A DNA stretch of 64,000 nt from Marisediminitalea aggregata. GTDB taxonomy: Bacteria; Pseudomonadota; Gammaproteobacteria; Enterobacterales; Alteromonadaceae. Under the pieces are notes generated by a model. The model worked only from the letters and a program-made list of their open reading frames with translations. It was not told the DNA's origin and searched no databases. How positions within the stretch are numbered: the first letter of the stretch is position 1; each line of letters begins with the position of its first letter. A program made the translations under genes and the position numbers. The stretch spans positions 372,001 to 436,000 of the forward strand of contig NZ_FQWD01000004.1 of NCBI RefSeq assembly GCF_900129565.1, written 5' to 3'. Positions 33,795 through 42,757 of the stretch are shown piece by piece.

Positions 33795-34609
33795 AATACA
33801 CATGGATAGGTTTAGCTCTGCTTGTAGTCAGTAACCAGGTATTGGCAAAGACCCGGATCGTCACATTGGCCCCGCATTTAACTGAGTGGATATATAGCCT
33901 TGAACTGGAATCTCAGTTAGTCGCTGTAAGTGCATTTAGCGACTACCCGGCGGCCGCTAGCGCTCTGCCCGTTGTGGCTGATTATCAGGGCGTGGATTTT
34001 ACCGCACTGATGGCGCTGGAGCCTGATCTGATCCTTGCCTGGGGCGGCGGCAACAAGCCCCAGGACATCGCACGGCTAAAGTCACTGGGGTTTGACGTAT
34101 TTGTATCTCAACCTAAAACGCTGGATGACATTGCTACAGAGCTATCTGCGCTCGCAGCCAAACTGGACAAGGCCGAACTGGCGCGTCAGCTTACTCAGCA
34201 ATACCGTGCTCAATTGCAAAGCATTCAAAGCCTGTATGCGCATAGTCAGCCGGTGTCGGTATTCTATTACATGTGGCAACAACCACTTATGACTATAGGT
34301 GCCGATGCATGGGCTAATCAGGCCTTGTCGTTGTGTCGCGCTGAGCATATATTTAACGATTCGCCGATTGATTATCCTCAGGTTACCGTTCGCCAGGTTG
34401 TTGCGCGCCAGCCAGAATTATTAGTGGCCGCCAGTGACCAGTCTGAAGAAGCGTTGACGGCGTTCTGGCAAAGCCATGGAGCACTTATTCAGGCACCGCT
34501 TATCCGCGCCAATGCCAACGCATTACACCGTTTTTCGCTTCGCATTGTGCCTGCAATCGGCGAGCTGTGTGAACGTATTGATTCTGTACGTGAGAAAACC
34601 ATAAATTAG
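33791..34609 (+). CDS. btuF: Periplasmic cobalamin-binding protein BtuF
   Basis: Delivers vitamin B12 to the BtuCD ABC importer. The 272-aa product starts with a signal peptide (MKYTWIGLALLVVSNQVLA/KT), then RIVTLAPHLTEWIYSLELE, AVSAFSDYP, DYQGVDFTALMALEPDLILAW and a C-terminal lobe. The ATG at 33791 overlaps the cbiB stop, and the extra N-terminal residues from 33734 are an artefact of the open frame. The BtuC and BtuD genes are not in this window. Confidence 0.9.
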   Translation: MKYTWIGLALLVVSNQVLAKTRIVTLAPHLTEWIYSLELESQLVAVSAFSDYPAAASALPVVADYQGVDFTALMALEPDLILAWGGGNKPQDIARLKSLGFDVFVSQPKTLDDIATELSALAAKLDKAELARQLTQQYRAQLQSIQSLYAHSQPVSVFYYMWQQPLMTIGADAWANQALSLCRAEHIFNDSPIDYPQVTVRQVVARQPELLVAASDQSEEALTAFWQSHGALIQAPLIRANANALHRFSLRIVPAIGELCERIDSVREKTIN

Positions 34610-34634
34610 CAGCGAGAAGTGCAACGGAGGGGTT

Positions 34635-35015
34635 ATGAGATTAATACAACGATTCGCAACTGGCCTGTGTTTGAGCCTGTTTGTCTGGCACGCTATCGCC
34701 GACGATACCCCTGCTTATATTACGCCGGTCAGCGTAGCGGAACTGGGTGAGCAAGGCTTTGACGGCGTAATTCTGGATGTGCGCACCCCTGAAGAATTCG
34801 CCCAAGCCCATATCCCGAATGCCCTGAATGTCCCTCATCCACTGCTGACTAACCACCTTGCCACACTGGGTAAAACGGACACACCTCTGCTGATATATTG
34901 CCGCTCGGGCCGTCGCGCCAGGATCGCAATGGATCAGTTGCACGACCTTGGGTTCCGTAAACTGTATCACTTGTCGGGTGACATGCAGGCCTGGCAAGCT
35001 TATTCAAAACCGTAA
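34635..35015 (+). CDS. Periplasmic rhodanese-domain protein
   Basis: A 126-aa single-domain rhodanese with a signal peptide (cleavage near AIA/DD). The domain has ILDVRTPEEFAQAHIPNALNVP and the active-site loop CRSGRRA (catalytic Cys near residue 91), the size typical of sulfur carrier or thiosulfate:cyanide sulfurtransferase. AACGGAGGGG precedes the ATG. It is the last gene of the mtnN operon, 25 bases after btuF. Confidence 0.9.
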   Translation: MRLIQRFATGLCLSLFVWHAIADDTPAYITPVSVAELGEQGFDGVILDVRTPEEFAQAHIPNALNVPHPLLTNHLATLGKTDTPLLIYCRSGRRARIAMDQLHDLGFRKLYHLSGDMQAWQAYSKP

Positions 35016-35109
35016 ATTAAGCAGCGGTACGGCTGCACCGCCGTAGACAGCGAGCGTAATTCGCGGCATCATTACAGCTCATATTTAACCCCAGCTTTAA
35101 CTCGATCCT

Positions 35110-35502
35110 ATGACCATTGATATTGCAACGCCGGCTATGCTGTTTCCGGCGATTTCGTTGTTGTTACTGGCTTACACGAACCGGTTTTTAACACTGGCTT
35201 CCCTGATACGCCATTTTGACAACGACAACAGCAACGAAAACACCCAGGCGCAAATACTGAACTTGCGCAAACGCATCCACTACATAAAACGTATGCAGGA
35301 AGCCGGCGTATTCAGCTTCTTCTTATGCGTACTGTCGATGCTGGCTATTTATTTGTCGTATCAGCTGGTGGGCAACTGGCTGTTCGCTGCTAGCCTGGTG
35401 TGTTTGCTATATAGCTTGTGGCAGTCTGTGCGCGAAATCCGCATATCTCTTGACGCGCTGGACGTGCATTTACAGGGGTTGGACCTTGGCAAAAAATCCT
35501 GA
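35110..35502 (+). CDS. DUF2721 family inner-membrane protein
   Basis: A 130-aa protein with three hydrophobic helices (about 8-30, 70-88 and 92-112) and the DUF2721 pattern: LFPAISLLLLAYTNRFLTLASLIR, a basic linker with LRKRIHYIKR, and VFSFFLCVLSMLAIYLSY. Function is unknown for the family. It overlaps the next gene (GNAT) by 17 bases. Confidence 0.8.
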   Translation: MTIDIATPAMLFPAISLLLLAYTNRFLTLASLIRHFDNDNSNENTQAQILNLRKRIHYIKRMQEAGVFSFFLCVLSMLAIYLSYQLVGNWLFAASLVCLLYSLWQSVREIRISLDALDVHLQGLDLGKKS

Positions 35503-36061
35503 GTCAGTGACCTACGGGCCGCTCTTGCCCGAGCACTTCGACGCCATTATTGCACTGGGTAACCGGGTACAAGGCGACGGGTACCTGAATGAAGACAACT
35601 TACGCACGTATTATGAACTTGGCTTACTCAACGGGATCAACAGTGGTCATGTAGCCTGGTTCAACAATGAAATAGTGGGCTTTCGCTTAACCTTCGCCCC
35701 GGGGAAATGGGCTATTGATAAGTGGTGTTCACCCGCATTGTGGGGTGTTGAGCTCGCCAATGTATGTTACTTCAAGTGCAATACCGTTGATCCTGCGATG
35801 CAAGGCTTTGGCATTGGTACAACCTTGTTGAATCTGGCTAAACAAAGCGCGGCGGAACAAGGAGCGAAAGCAGGATTAGCGCACATCTGGCTGGCCAGTC
35901 CGGGAAACAGCGCGTTCCGCTACTTCAGTAAAAATGGCGGCGAGTTAATCAAAGAGCATCCGAATAAATGGCGCGAGGCGGCATTATATGAAGGTTACGA
36001 CTGCCCGGTATGCCCCGACACCTGCGAGTGTGTCGCCGCTGAAATGCTGCTGAAATTCTAG
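35486..36061 (+). CDS. GNAT-family N-acetyltransferase
   Basis: Transfers acetyl from acetyl-CoA to an amine or amino acid. The 191-aa protein has the GNAT core near residues 70-150: the acetyl-CoA loop in QGFGIGTTLLNLAKQSA (as R/Q-x-x-G-x-G/A) and the following AHIWLASPGNSAFRYFSKNGG. The C-terminus has a cysteine cluster (CPVCPDTCEC), a possible metal site. The open frame reaches 35450, but TTG 35486 has AGGGG 7 bases upstream, so it is the better start; it overlaps the DUF2721 stop. Confidence 0.82.
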   Translation: MAKNPESVTYGPLLPEHFDAIIALGNRVQGDGYLNEDNLRTYYELGLLNGINSGHVAWFNNEIVGFRLTFAPGKWAIDKWCSPALWGVELANVCYFKCNTVDPAMQGFGIGTTLLNLAKQSAAEQGAKAGLAHIWLASPGNSAFRYFSKNGGELIKEHPNKWREAALYEGYDCPVCPDTCECVAAEMLLKF

Positions 36062-36088
36062 CGCTTTTTTCTACATTCCTCATACAAA

Positions 36089-36124
36089 AAAAGCGTGTTA
36101 CCGGTACGCCGATAACACGCTTTT
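36089..36124. terminator. Bidirectional terminator between the GNAT gene and tyrS
   Basis: A 12-bp stem AAAAGCGTGTTA (36089-36100) / TAACACGCTTTT (36113-36124) with additional CGG/CCG pairing in the loop. The T-run on one side and the A-run at 36086-36092 on the other allow it to serve both convergent genes. Confidence 0.9.
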
Positions 36125-36141
36125 CTTCAATATCAAGAGAC

Positions 36142-37341
36142 TTACTGTACCGTTACGCGGGCAAACTTACGCTTACCTACCTGATACACACGCTCTGAAG
36201 GTTCAGTGATCGTCAAGCGAGTGTCTTCCACTTTGTCGCCGTCGATTTTCACCGCACCTTGCTTGATCATGCGCATAGCATCAGACGTTGAGCCCACTAA
36301 GCCGGCTTCCTTCAGCAAATTACCGATCGCAATTTCGCCATCAACCAGACTCACTGTGACTTCTGGCATATCGTCAGGAATGGCGTTTTTCTGGAAACGC
36401 TGAATAAAGTCCTGATGTGCGCCTTCGGCCGCTTCGTCTGAATGGAAACGTGCAATGATTTCTTTTGCCAGTGTGATCTTAATGTCACGCGGATTCGCGC
36501 CATCCGCCATTTGCTGTTTCAACGCTGCAATCTCTTCCAACGGCTTAAAGCTCAGCAGATCATAGTAACGCCACATCAGTTCATCTGAGATAGACATGAT
36601 TTTGCCGAACATTTCATTCGGTTCATCGGTGATTCCAATGTAGTTATTCAGCGATTTAGACATCTTCTGCACGCCGTCTAAACCTTCCAGCAACGGCATC
36701 ATCAGTACGGCCTGTTGAGACTGGCCCTGCTCTTTTTGCAGCTCACGGCCCATCAGCAGGTTGAAGCGCTGATCGGTACCACCTAATTCAACGTCGGCTT
36801 TCAGTGCTACAGAATCCCAGCCCTGAACTAACGGATACAGGAACTCGTGGATCGCGATAGGCTGTCCGCTGCCGTAGCGCTTTTTAAAGTCGTCACGTTC
36901 CAGCATACGCGCGACTGTCTGACTGGCAGCCAGCTTAATCATGCCTGCAGCGCCAAATTCATCAAACCATTCTGAGTTGAAACGGATCTCTGTTTTTTCC
37001 GGATCGAGGATTTTAAATACCTGCTCCTGATAGGTCTTGGCATTGGCCAGTACCTGCTCTTTGGTCAGCGGCTTACGCGTAGCATTTTTGCCTGTTGGAT
37101 CACCAATCAAGCCGGTAAAGTCGCCAATCAGGAACACAACCTTGTGACCTAACTGTTGAAAAGTGCGCAATTTATTGATGAGCACGGTGTGACCAAGGTG
37201 CAAATCCGGTGCAGTCGGATCAAAGCCCGCTTTAATGGTTAACGGCTTACCGGTTTTCAGTTTGGTAATTAACTCTTCTTCCGGCAGGATCTCATCGGTC
37301 CCGCGCTTGATCTCGGCCAGTGCAGCTTGCCAGTCGCTCAT
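36142..37341 (-). CDS. tyrS: Tyrosyl-tRNA synthetase
   Basis: Charges tRNA-Tyr. A 399-aa class I synthetase with HIGH-equivalent HLGH (in [14 protein letters not shown]), [21 protein letters not shown] (in [14 protein letters not shown]) and a C-terminal S4 RNA-binding domain. It belongs to the TyrRS-II (TyrZ-like) branch. The frame is open to 37365; ATG 37341 gives the usual N-terminus ([11 protein letters not shown]). It is divergent from the mepM-like gene, an arrangement conserved in Alteromonadales. Confidence 0.95.
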   Translation of the reverse strand: MSDWQAALAEIKRGTDEILPEEELITKLKTGKPLTIKAGFDPTAPDLHLGHTVLINKLRTFQQLGHKVVFLIGDFTGLIGDPTGKNATRKPLTKEQVLANAKTYQEQVFKILDPEKTEIRFNSEWFDEFGAAGMIKLAASQTVARMLERDDFKKRYGSGQPIAIHEFLYPLVQGWDSVALKADVELGGTDQRFNLLMGRELQKEQGQSQQAVLMMPLLEGLDGVQKMSKSLNNYIGITDEPNEMFGKIMSISDELMWRYYDLLSFKPLEEIAALKQQMADGANPRDIKITLAKEIIARFHSDEAAEGAHQDFIQRFQKNAIPDDMPEVTVSLVDGEIAIGNLLKEAGLVGSTSDAMRMIKQGAVKIDGDKVEDTRLTITEPSERVYQVGKRKFARVTVQ

Positions 37342-37539
37342 TTCATGATTTCCATCTAACTTCATTCTGGGCGGGCATTTTACGCGGGCAAACGGGCTAT
37401 TAAAACCCTTTATCTCGGATCTCCACCAGATCTTTGCAAAATTCGTCGCATTCCGGCCGGAAAATTGCTAAAGAATTGCGAATAAATTTGCTATTAGCCC
37501 CTAGCATATCCCCTTGTAAACCGCTATTCTCAGGCTGTT

Positions 37540-38853
37540 ATGATGAAGAGAATTAACCCAAAACTAATGACTAATCTGTTTAAGCAATTGCCACGGCCTC
37601 ACCGGTTGGGCCTGATTGCCGCCAGCGCATTCGTTGGTTTACTGATTTTATTACCCTCAGAGCACGTAGAAGCGTCTCGTCACACCGAATCTCTGGTGCT
37701 CGAAACTGGTGTGCGTTATCCCCTGTCGATGCATGTTATGTCCCAGCAAATCGAAGAGGACGACATTGACGAAAACATCTGGCAGACCTTTAAGGTTAAG
37801 CGCGGTGACACGCTGGCTAAAATATTTAAACGCGCCGGATTAAGTCCACAGGATACCTACGCGGTTAGCCACGCAGGTGAACAAGCGAAAACGCTGGTCA
37901 CGCTGTTACCCGGTGATCAACTGGATCTGGATGTGCGCGACAACCAGTTTTTCGGTTTGCGCTACGCGCTGTCGGCCACCGACACACTATTCATTACCCC
38001 AGAGGCAGATGGCTCGCTAACATCAACCATTGATACCAAACCGGTTGAAGTACGTTACAACTTTGCCCAGGGCGAAATTAATTCAAGCTTTTGGAACGCC
38101 GGCGTTGCCGCAGGTTTAACCGACAACCAAATCATGCACCTGGCAGGTATTTTTGGCTGGGATATCGACTTTGCCATGGAAATTCGCAGCGGCGATACCT
38201 TCAATGTGATATTTGAAGAACGTTACATAGACGGTGAATTTGTAGGTTACGGCGACATTGTTGCTGCGGAGTTTGTGAACCAGGGCGAGCAGTTCCAGGC
38301 CATTCAACACGAAGACGGCAACTACTACACACCAGAAGGCCGCAGCATGCGCAAGAGCTTCCTGCGTGCCCCTATTAACTTTAAGTACGTCAGCTCGAAC
38401 TTCAGTAAGGCCCGTTTCCACCCGGTACAAAAACGCTGGAAAGCCCACCGCGGCACCGACTACGTTGCCGCTGTTGGCACGCCCGTTATGGCTGCCGGTG
38501 ATGGTAAGGTGATTAAAGCGGCTTACGACAAATACAACGGCCACCACGTGTTTATCCAGCACGGCGAGTCCTATACCACCAAGTATTTGCACTTTAGCAA
38601 ACGCGCGGTGAAAAAAGGCGACACCGTGAAGCAAGGCCAAACTATTGGTTATCTGGGTAGCACCGGTCTGGCGTCTGGTCCGCACGTTCACTACGAGTTC
38701 TTAGTCGACGGTGTGCACCGTAACCCGCGGACTGTCTCGTTACCCAAAGCGCGTCCTATTGCAGAAAGCGAACGTGATGCCTTTATGCAAATAGCAGCGC
38801 AGCGCCTGGATCAATTAAACGCCTCGCGCCGCATCATGCTGGCTATGAAATAA
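37540..38853 (+). CDS. mepM: M23 peptidoglycan DD-endopeptidase (MepM/YebA type)
   Basis: Cuts D-Ala-mDAP cross-links to let the wall expand. The 437-aa protein has an N-terminal membrane anchor (LGLIAASAFVGLLILLP), an OapA/LysM-like region (WQTFKVKRGDTLAKIFKRAGL, about 85-110), a long middle domain and the M23 zinc domain near the end with HRGTDYVA, HGESYTTKYLHFSK and HVHYEF (Zn ligands His/Asp/His). It starts 6 bases before anmK begins, and the pair links wall cutting to muropeptide recycling. Start at 37540 or the following ATG. Confidence 0.93.
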   Translation: MMKRINPKLMTNLFKQLPRPHRLGLIAASAFVGLLILLPSEHVEASRHTESLVLETGVRYPLSMHVMSQQIEEDDIDENIWQTFKVKRGDTLAKIFKRAGLSPQDTYAVSHAGEQAKTLVTLLPGDQLDLDVRDNQFFGLRYALSATDTLFITPEADGSLTSTIDTKPVEVRYNFAQGEINSSFWNAGVAAGLTDNQIMHLAGIFGWDIDFAMEIRSGDTFNVIFEERYIDGEFVGYGDIVAAEFVNQGEQFQAIQHEDGNYYTPEGRSMRKSFLRAPINFKYVSSNFSKARFHPVQKRWKAHRGTDYVAAVGTPVMAAGDGKVIKAAYDKYNGHHVFIQHGESYTTKYLHFSKRAVKKGDTVKQGQTIGYLGSTGLASGPHVHYEFLVDGVHRNPRTVSLPKARPIAESERDAFMQIAAQRLDQLNASRRIMLAMK

Positions 38854-38858
38854 CGCTC

Positions 38859-39986
38859 ATGGCGTATGTGATTGGTGCCATGTCGGGAACCAGTATGGAT
38901 GGCGTTGACGCCGTGCTGGTCGACATTACTGCCGATCAAATTCGCCCTGTTGCCGCTTATCAACAACCCTATCCTGACGCTCTGCTACAACAGCTTCATG
39001 AACTTTGCCAAACCGGCAACAACGAACTGAATCTCTGCGGCAGTGTGGATCGCGCGGTTGCGCGAGTATTCGCACAGACCGTAAATGGATTACTGGCCGA
39101 ACAAAACCTCACGCCGTCTGATATTTTGGCGATAGGCTCCCACGGCCAAACCGTTCGTCATTACCCGGATCAGGTTCCGGATCTTGCCGATGATGCGCCG
39201 GGTTTTACGCTACAAATCGGTGATCCCAATACCCTTGCGGTATTAACCGGGATCGACGTGGTGTCTGATTTCAGACGAAAAGACATAGCTTTGGGCGGTC
39301 AGGGCGCGCCGTTAGTGCCCGCTTATCATCACGCGCAGTTCAGTAAACCCGAAAGCACCCGAGTCGTGGTAAACATAGGCGGCTTCGCCAATATCACCGT
39401 ACTACCAGGCGGTAACTCTGGTGGTATTCGCGGCTTTGATACTGGCCCGGGCAACGTACTTATGGATGCCTGGTGCCTACAACACCGTGGCAAAGCCTAC
39501 GATGAAAATGGTAATTGGGCAGCTAGCGGTAACGTACACCAGCCTCTACTCAACAGCATGCTGGCCGACCCGTACTTTGCGGTGACAGGCCCCAAAAGCA
39601 CAGGCCGTGAGTACTTTAACTTACCTTGGTTAACGCAACAGTTAATCAACTTCCCGGATGTTCCGCCTGAAGACGTGCAAGCGACACTACTTGCGCTCAC
39701 CGCACAAACTATTGCCAATGCGTTACTGGATGTGACTGACACTACAGCATGTTATGTGTGCGGCGGTGGTGCGTTCAATCAGGTACTGATGAACGCTCTG
39801 CAATCCTTGCTGCCCGGCATTTCCGTAGACAGCACTCAGGCACTGGGTATTCACCCTCAATGGGTGGAAGGTGTTGCGTTTGCCTGGCTGGCCTGGGCAC
39901 ACCTCAATAACGTACCAGGGAACGTACCTGCCGTAACAGGCGCGTCGCGAGAGGCGGTATTGGGTACTTTTACCCCTGCGAGTTAA
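38859..39986 (+). CDS. anmK: Anhydro-N-acetylmuramic acid kinase
   Basis: Phosphorylates and opens 1,6-anhydroMurNAc from recycled cell wall to MurNAc-6-phosphate. The 375-aa protein starts MSGTSMDGVDAVLVD (nucleotide motif), has SHGQTVRHYP, FRRKDIALGGQGAPLVPAYH, NIGGFANIT, FDTGPGNVLMDAW and VCGGGAFN, all hallmarks. It follows the mepM-like gene by 5 bases. The chemistry follows from the family. Confidence 0.96.
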   Translation: MAYVIGAMSGTSMDGVDAVLVDITADQIRPVAAYQQPYPDALLQQLHELCQTGNNELNLCGSVDRAVARVFAQTVNGLLAEQNLTPSDILAIGSHGQTVRHYPDQVPDLADDAPGFTLQIGDPNTLAVLTGIDVVSDFRRKDIALGGQGAPLVPAYHHAQFSKPESTRVVVNIGGFANITVLPGGNSGGIRGFDTGPGNVLMDAWCLQHRGKAYDENGNWAASGNVHQPLLNSMLADPYFAVTGPKSTGREYFNLPWLTQQLINFPDVPPEDVQATLLALTAQTIANALLDVTDTTACYVCGGGAFNQVLMNALQSLLPGISVDSTQALGIHPQWVEGVAFAWLAWAHLNNVPGNVPAVTGASREAVLGTFTPAS

Positions 39987-40012
39987 ACCCGCGAATGAAA
40001 GAAGGAACTGTG

Positions 40013-40480
40013 ATGCGAAAACTCGATCATGTTGATATTGCCATTCTGGCGTGTCTTTACGAAGACCCGTGTATGACCAATAAAGCCATTGCAGAAGCGG
40101 TCAATATGGCGCCGTCCTCCTGCCTCGAGCGAATAAAACGCCTACAGCACGAACAGGTTATACGGGGAGCACGCAGCTTATTGAATTTCGCAGCGCTGGG
40201 CGGACATATTCAGGCTATGGTGGCGGTGCGTTTGTCATCACACAGCCGCGACACCGTTGATCAATTTCAGCAACAACTGGTGGCAGAAAAAGAAGTCTTA
40301 AGCGTGTTTCACATGGGCGGCGAAAATGACTTCTTACTGCATGTATGCGTGCCGGACGCGCTGCATTTGCGCGACTTCATTTTCAACCAAATCACCGAGC
40401 GTGATGCGGTAACCCACGTAGAAACTACGCTGATTTACGACCATATCAGCAGTACTTCCCTGCCCCATTTTCCCGAATAG
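40013..40480 (+). CDS. Lrp/AsnC-family transcriptional regulator
   Basis: A 155-aa regulator with an N-terminal HTH (about 5-55: LDHVDIAILACLYEDPCMTNKAIAEAVNMAPSS) and a C-terminal RAM domain (about 70-145: IQAMVAVRLSSHS, VFHMGGENDFLLHV). The start at ATG 40013 has AAGGA 6 bases upstream; the frame is open to 39995. It may respond to an amino acid. It is followed after 177 bases by an Old Yellow Enzyme and sits 26 bases after anmK; regulation of the OYE gene is possible but unproven. Confidence 0.9.
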   Translation: MRKLDHVDIAILACLYEDPCMTNKAIAEAVNMAPSSCLERIKRLQHEQVIRGARSLLNFAALGGHIQAMVAVRLSSHSRDTVDQFQQQLVAEKEVLSVFHMGGENDFLLHVCVPDALHLRDFIFNQITERDAVTHVETTLIYDHISSTSLPHFPE

Positions 40481-40657
40481 TTCATCGGTTTTAGTACTTC
40501 ATAGTTCCAATCAGCTATGACCTATAACCCAATGCTATTTGGAAAATGATCGGGTCATACCTACATCTAAGTCATCACATGATCGCATCGCTTGCCAGTG
40601 CGTATTGGTATTGGCAAACCAACACTTTAATGCGGTCACAACAACAAAGGATGACTA

Positions 40658-41752
40658 ATGACAGACAAACATTTATTTAAGCCCATTGAGTGGGCAGGCA
40701 ACACGCTCAAAAACCGCATGGTACTGGCCCCACTAACCCGTGGCCGCGCAGGCGAGAGTCGCGTGCCAATTAGTATTATGGGTGATTACTACACGCAGCG
40801 TGCCTCAGGCGGTCTGCTGATCACTGAAGCCACCGGGATATCTTCAGAAGCCAATGGCTGGGTTGGTGCTCCCGGGATCTACACCGACGAGATGGTGCAG
40901 GGCTGGAAAGCCATCAACGAGCGCGTTCACAAAGCTGACGGCAAAATCGTGCTGCAAATGTGGCACACCGGCCGCGCGTCGCACAGCGACTTCCACAACG
41001 GTGAACTGCCTCTGTCGGCATCGGCAATTGCCATAAACGACGACGGCGGTATACATACGCCCAATGGCAAAAAGCCATTTGAAGTGCCTCGCGCCATGAC
41101 AAAAGACGACATTACCCGCACAGTAGCCGACTATAAACAGGCTGCGATTAATGCTAAAGAAGCCGGCTTTGATGGTCTTGAAGTGCATGCCGCCAACGGC
41201 TACCTGCTTAACCAGTTCCTCGATAGCCGCAGTAATCAGCGCGACGATGAGTACGGTGGCAGCGTAGAAAATCGCTACCGCTTCCTGGGTGAAGTTTTGA
41301 ACGCTGTTTTAGATGTTTGGCCCGCCGAGAAAGTTGGTGTGCGGTTGTCGCCTAACGGCGTGTTTAATGACATGGGTGCCGATGATTTCCGCGAAACCTT
41401 TTTGTACGTAGCCAAGCAGCTTAATGCGCTTAAATTGGGCTACCTGCACGTAATGGACGGGCTAGCTTTTGGCTTCCATGAGCGCGGTGAACCCATGACG
41501 TTGGCAGAATTTCGCGCGGTATTCGACGGTTTGCTGATTGGAAACTGTGGTTACGATCAAGCCACGGCTGAACAGCGTATAGCTGACGAAGATGCCGACA
41601 TGATCGCGTTTGGTCGTCCTTGGATCACTAACCCGGATCTACCAGCGCGCTTCGCCAACGATTATCCACTGGCCCCCAGTGATGATATGAGCCGTTGGTA
41701 TGGCGGCGGCGCTGAGGGATATTCGGACTACCCTGCGTATAAAGCTGAGTAG
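40658..41752 (+). CDS. Old Yellow Enzyme family ene-reductase (NemA-like)
   Basis: An FMN-dependent reductase for activated C=C bonds, nitro compounds or alpha,beta-unsaturated aldehydes. The 364-aa barrel has the OYE opening LFKPIEWAGNTLKNRMVLAPLTRGRA, QMWHTGRASH, EVHAANGYLLNQFLDSRSNQRDDEYGGSVENR and FGRPWITNPDLPARFAN. The active-site HxxN is represented by HAAN. It is monocistronic, with an AGGATG-type site upstream. In this family, induction by electrophile-sensing regulators is common, but no such site is evident. Confidence 0.93.
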   Translation: MTDKHLFKPIEWAGNTLKNRMVLAPLTRGRAGESRVPISIMGDYYTQRASGGLLITEATGISSEANGWVGAPGIYTDEMVQGWKAINERVHKADGKIVLQMWHTGRASHSDFHNGELPLSASAIAINDDGGIHTPNGKKPFEVPRAMTKDDITRTVADYKQAAINAKEAGFDGLEVHAANGYLLNQFLDSRSNQRDDEYGGSVENRYRFLGEVLNAVLDVWPAEKVGVRLSPNGVFNDMGADDFRETFLYVAKQLNALKLGYLHVMDGLAFGFHERGEPMTLAEFRAVFDGLLIGNCGYDQATAEQRIADEDADMIAFGRPWITNPDLPARFANDYPLAPSDDMSRWYGGGAEGYSDYPAYKAE

Positions 41753-41766
41753 TGTTTTTTAGACAG

Positions 41767-41792
41767 GTGGAAGTTTTAAAGCTTCCACTTTC
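41767..41792 (+). terminator. Terminator after the OYE gene
   Basis: Inverted repeat GTGGAAG (41767-41773) / CTTCCAC (41782-41788), extendable through TTTT/AAA in the loop, followed by TTTC. It lies about 15 bases after the OYE stop. Confidence 0.6.
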
Positions 41793-41852
41793 TGCTACCT
41801 GAGGTATACGCATTAAAATATCCAAAGCATAAAATAGTATTAGCTTCGTACG

Positions 41853-42446
41853 CTAACGTTCAGATATTGCTTTGGAGAAAATAGCTTGTAGCAAATCCAG
41901 ATTCAGGTTTACCCCTGCGATATTGGCTTCAATCCACTCTTGCGGGGATATTTGAGGCCACGTTACATTATAGCCAAGCGTGAACAGTAGCTCTTCAAAA
42001 AAGAAGCGTAACACTCGTCCATTCCCTTCTCGAAAAGGGTGCAGCATGTTTAGTTCACAAAATAAATCTGACACTTTTTCAATTAAGTCATTATGGCGCT
42101 TACAGTCAGCTAATGCCGGTAATTCCCGAAACAACTTATTCGCTTCTGGCTCAATACGTGTCCAGGTACAAAAGCGAGTGTCGCCTTTTGAAATATCTAC
42201 ATCCCTGAGCGTACCAGCCCAGTCATATAAATCCTGAAAAAGGTGATAATGAAGTGACTTTAAGTGAGAAAATGAAAAATCTGAAAAATCCAGAATGGAA
42301 GATTCGTAGGTGATATAACGGTGTGCGGTAAATTCAGCTTCAGCATTTGCCAGCCTTTCGGCATCACGTATATCCAGCAGATTAATCAGGACGTCAGTAC
42401 CGGGATAACAATATTTATCTTGTGTTACCCCGTACTTATCTCGCAT
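41853..42446 (-). CDS. Fic-domain AMP-transferase (FicT-like toxin)
   Basis: Probable AMPylation toxin. The 197-aa protein has a complete Fic core with the catalytic motif HPFREGNGR (about residues 136-144, His at about 136), the upstream beta-hairpin KGDTRFCTWTRIEP and a C-terminal helix. The N-terminus lacks an obvious inhibitory SxxxE(G/N) helix, as in class I Fic proteins whose antitoxin is a separate small protein. That partner is encoded immediately upstream (42436-42594) with an 11-base overlap. Known FicT toxins AMPylate DNA gyrase and topoisomerase IV; that target is inferred from the family, not from this sequence. Confidence 0.9.
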   Translation of the reverse strand: MRDKYGVTQDKYCYPGTDVLINLLDIRDAERLANAEAEFTAHRYITYESSILDFSDFSFSHLKSLHYHLFQDLYDWAGTLRDVDISKGDTRFCTWTRIEPEANKLFRELPALADCKRHNDLIEKVSDLFCELNMLHPFREGNGRVLRFFFEELLFTLGYNVTWPQISPQEWIEANIAGVNLNLDLLQAIFSKAISER

Positions 42447-42594
42447 GCTTGCGTTTTAAATCCGAAACAGATTGGTTTTCGGAGGCTTGCTTAAGCACAA
42501 GGCCTTCATAGCTCAAGCTAACCTTATAATTTTCCAGGTTAGGCTTAAACTTTGATTTGTGCTCATTGGTAACTTTAGAAACAGTATTCGACAT
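42436..42594 (-). CDS. Small antitoxin of the Fic toxin (class I, VbhA/FicA type)
   Basis: A 52-aa protein too short for most gene finders. It starts MSNTVSKVTNEHKSKF and contains S-L-S-Y-E-G in VSLSYEGLVL (about residues 26-33), which matches the inhibitory SxxxEG/N motif whose Glu blocks the Fic ATP site. GGGGG lies about 6 bases before the ATG at 42594. Its stop (42436) is inside the Fic gene, whose ATG is at 42446, so the two overlap by 11 bases and are translationally coupled, antitoxin first. Together they form a FicTA toxin-antitoxin module. Confidence 0.85.
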   Translation of the reverse strand: MSNTVSKVTNEHKSKFKPNLENYKVSLSYEGLVLKQASENQSVSDLKRKHAR

Positions 42595-42695
42595 AAGCGC
42601 CCCCGTGTTAGCTCAATTTTACTCCAACGACGCAGAAATTACCATCGACAGACATTATACAGCTACAGCGTTACCAACCGGCACAGTATTACAAT

Positions 42696-42719
42696 GCCAG
42701 GCTGCTAAACTAGCCTGGC
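42696..42719 (-). terminator. Hairpin downstream of the PLP-enzyme gene
   Basis: Perfect 8-bp arms GCCAGGCT (42696-42703) and AGCCTGGC (42712-42719) around an 8-base loop, 38 bases after the minus-strand PLP gene stop. Only ATTGT follows on that strand, so termination is plausible but weak. Confidence 0.4.
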
Positions 42720-42757
42720 TTAGGTGATAATACTGACGTTCTATTTCCACAAACTAC

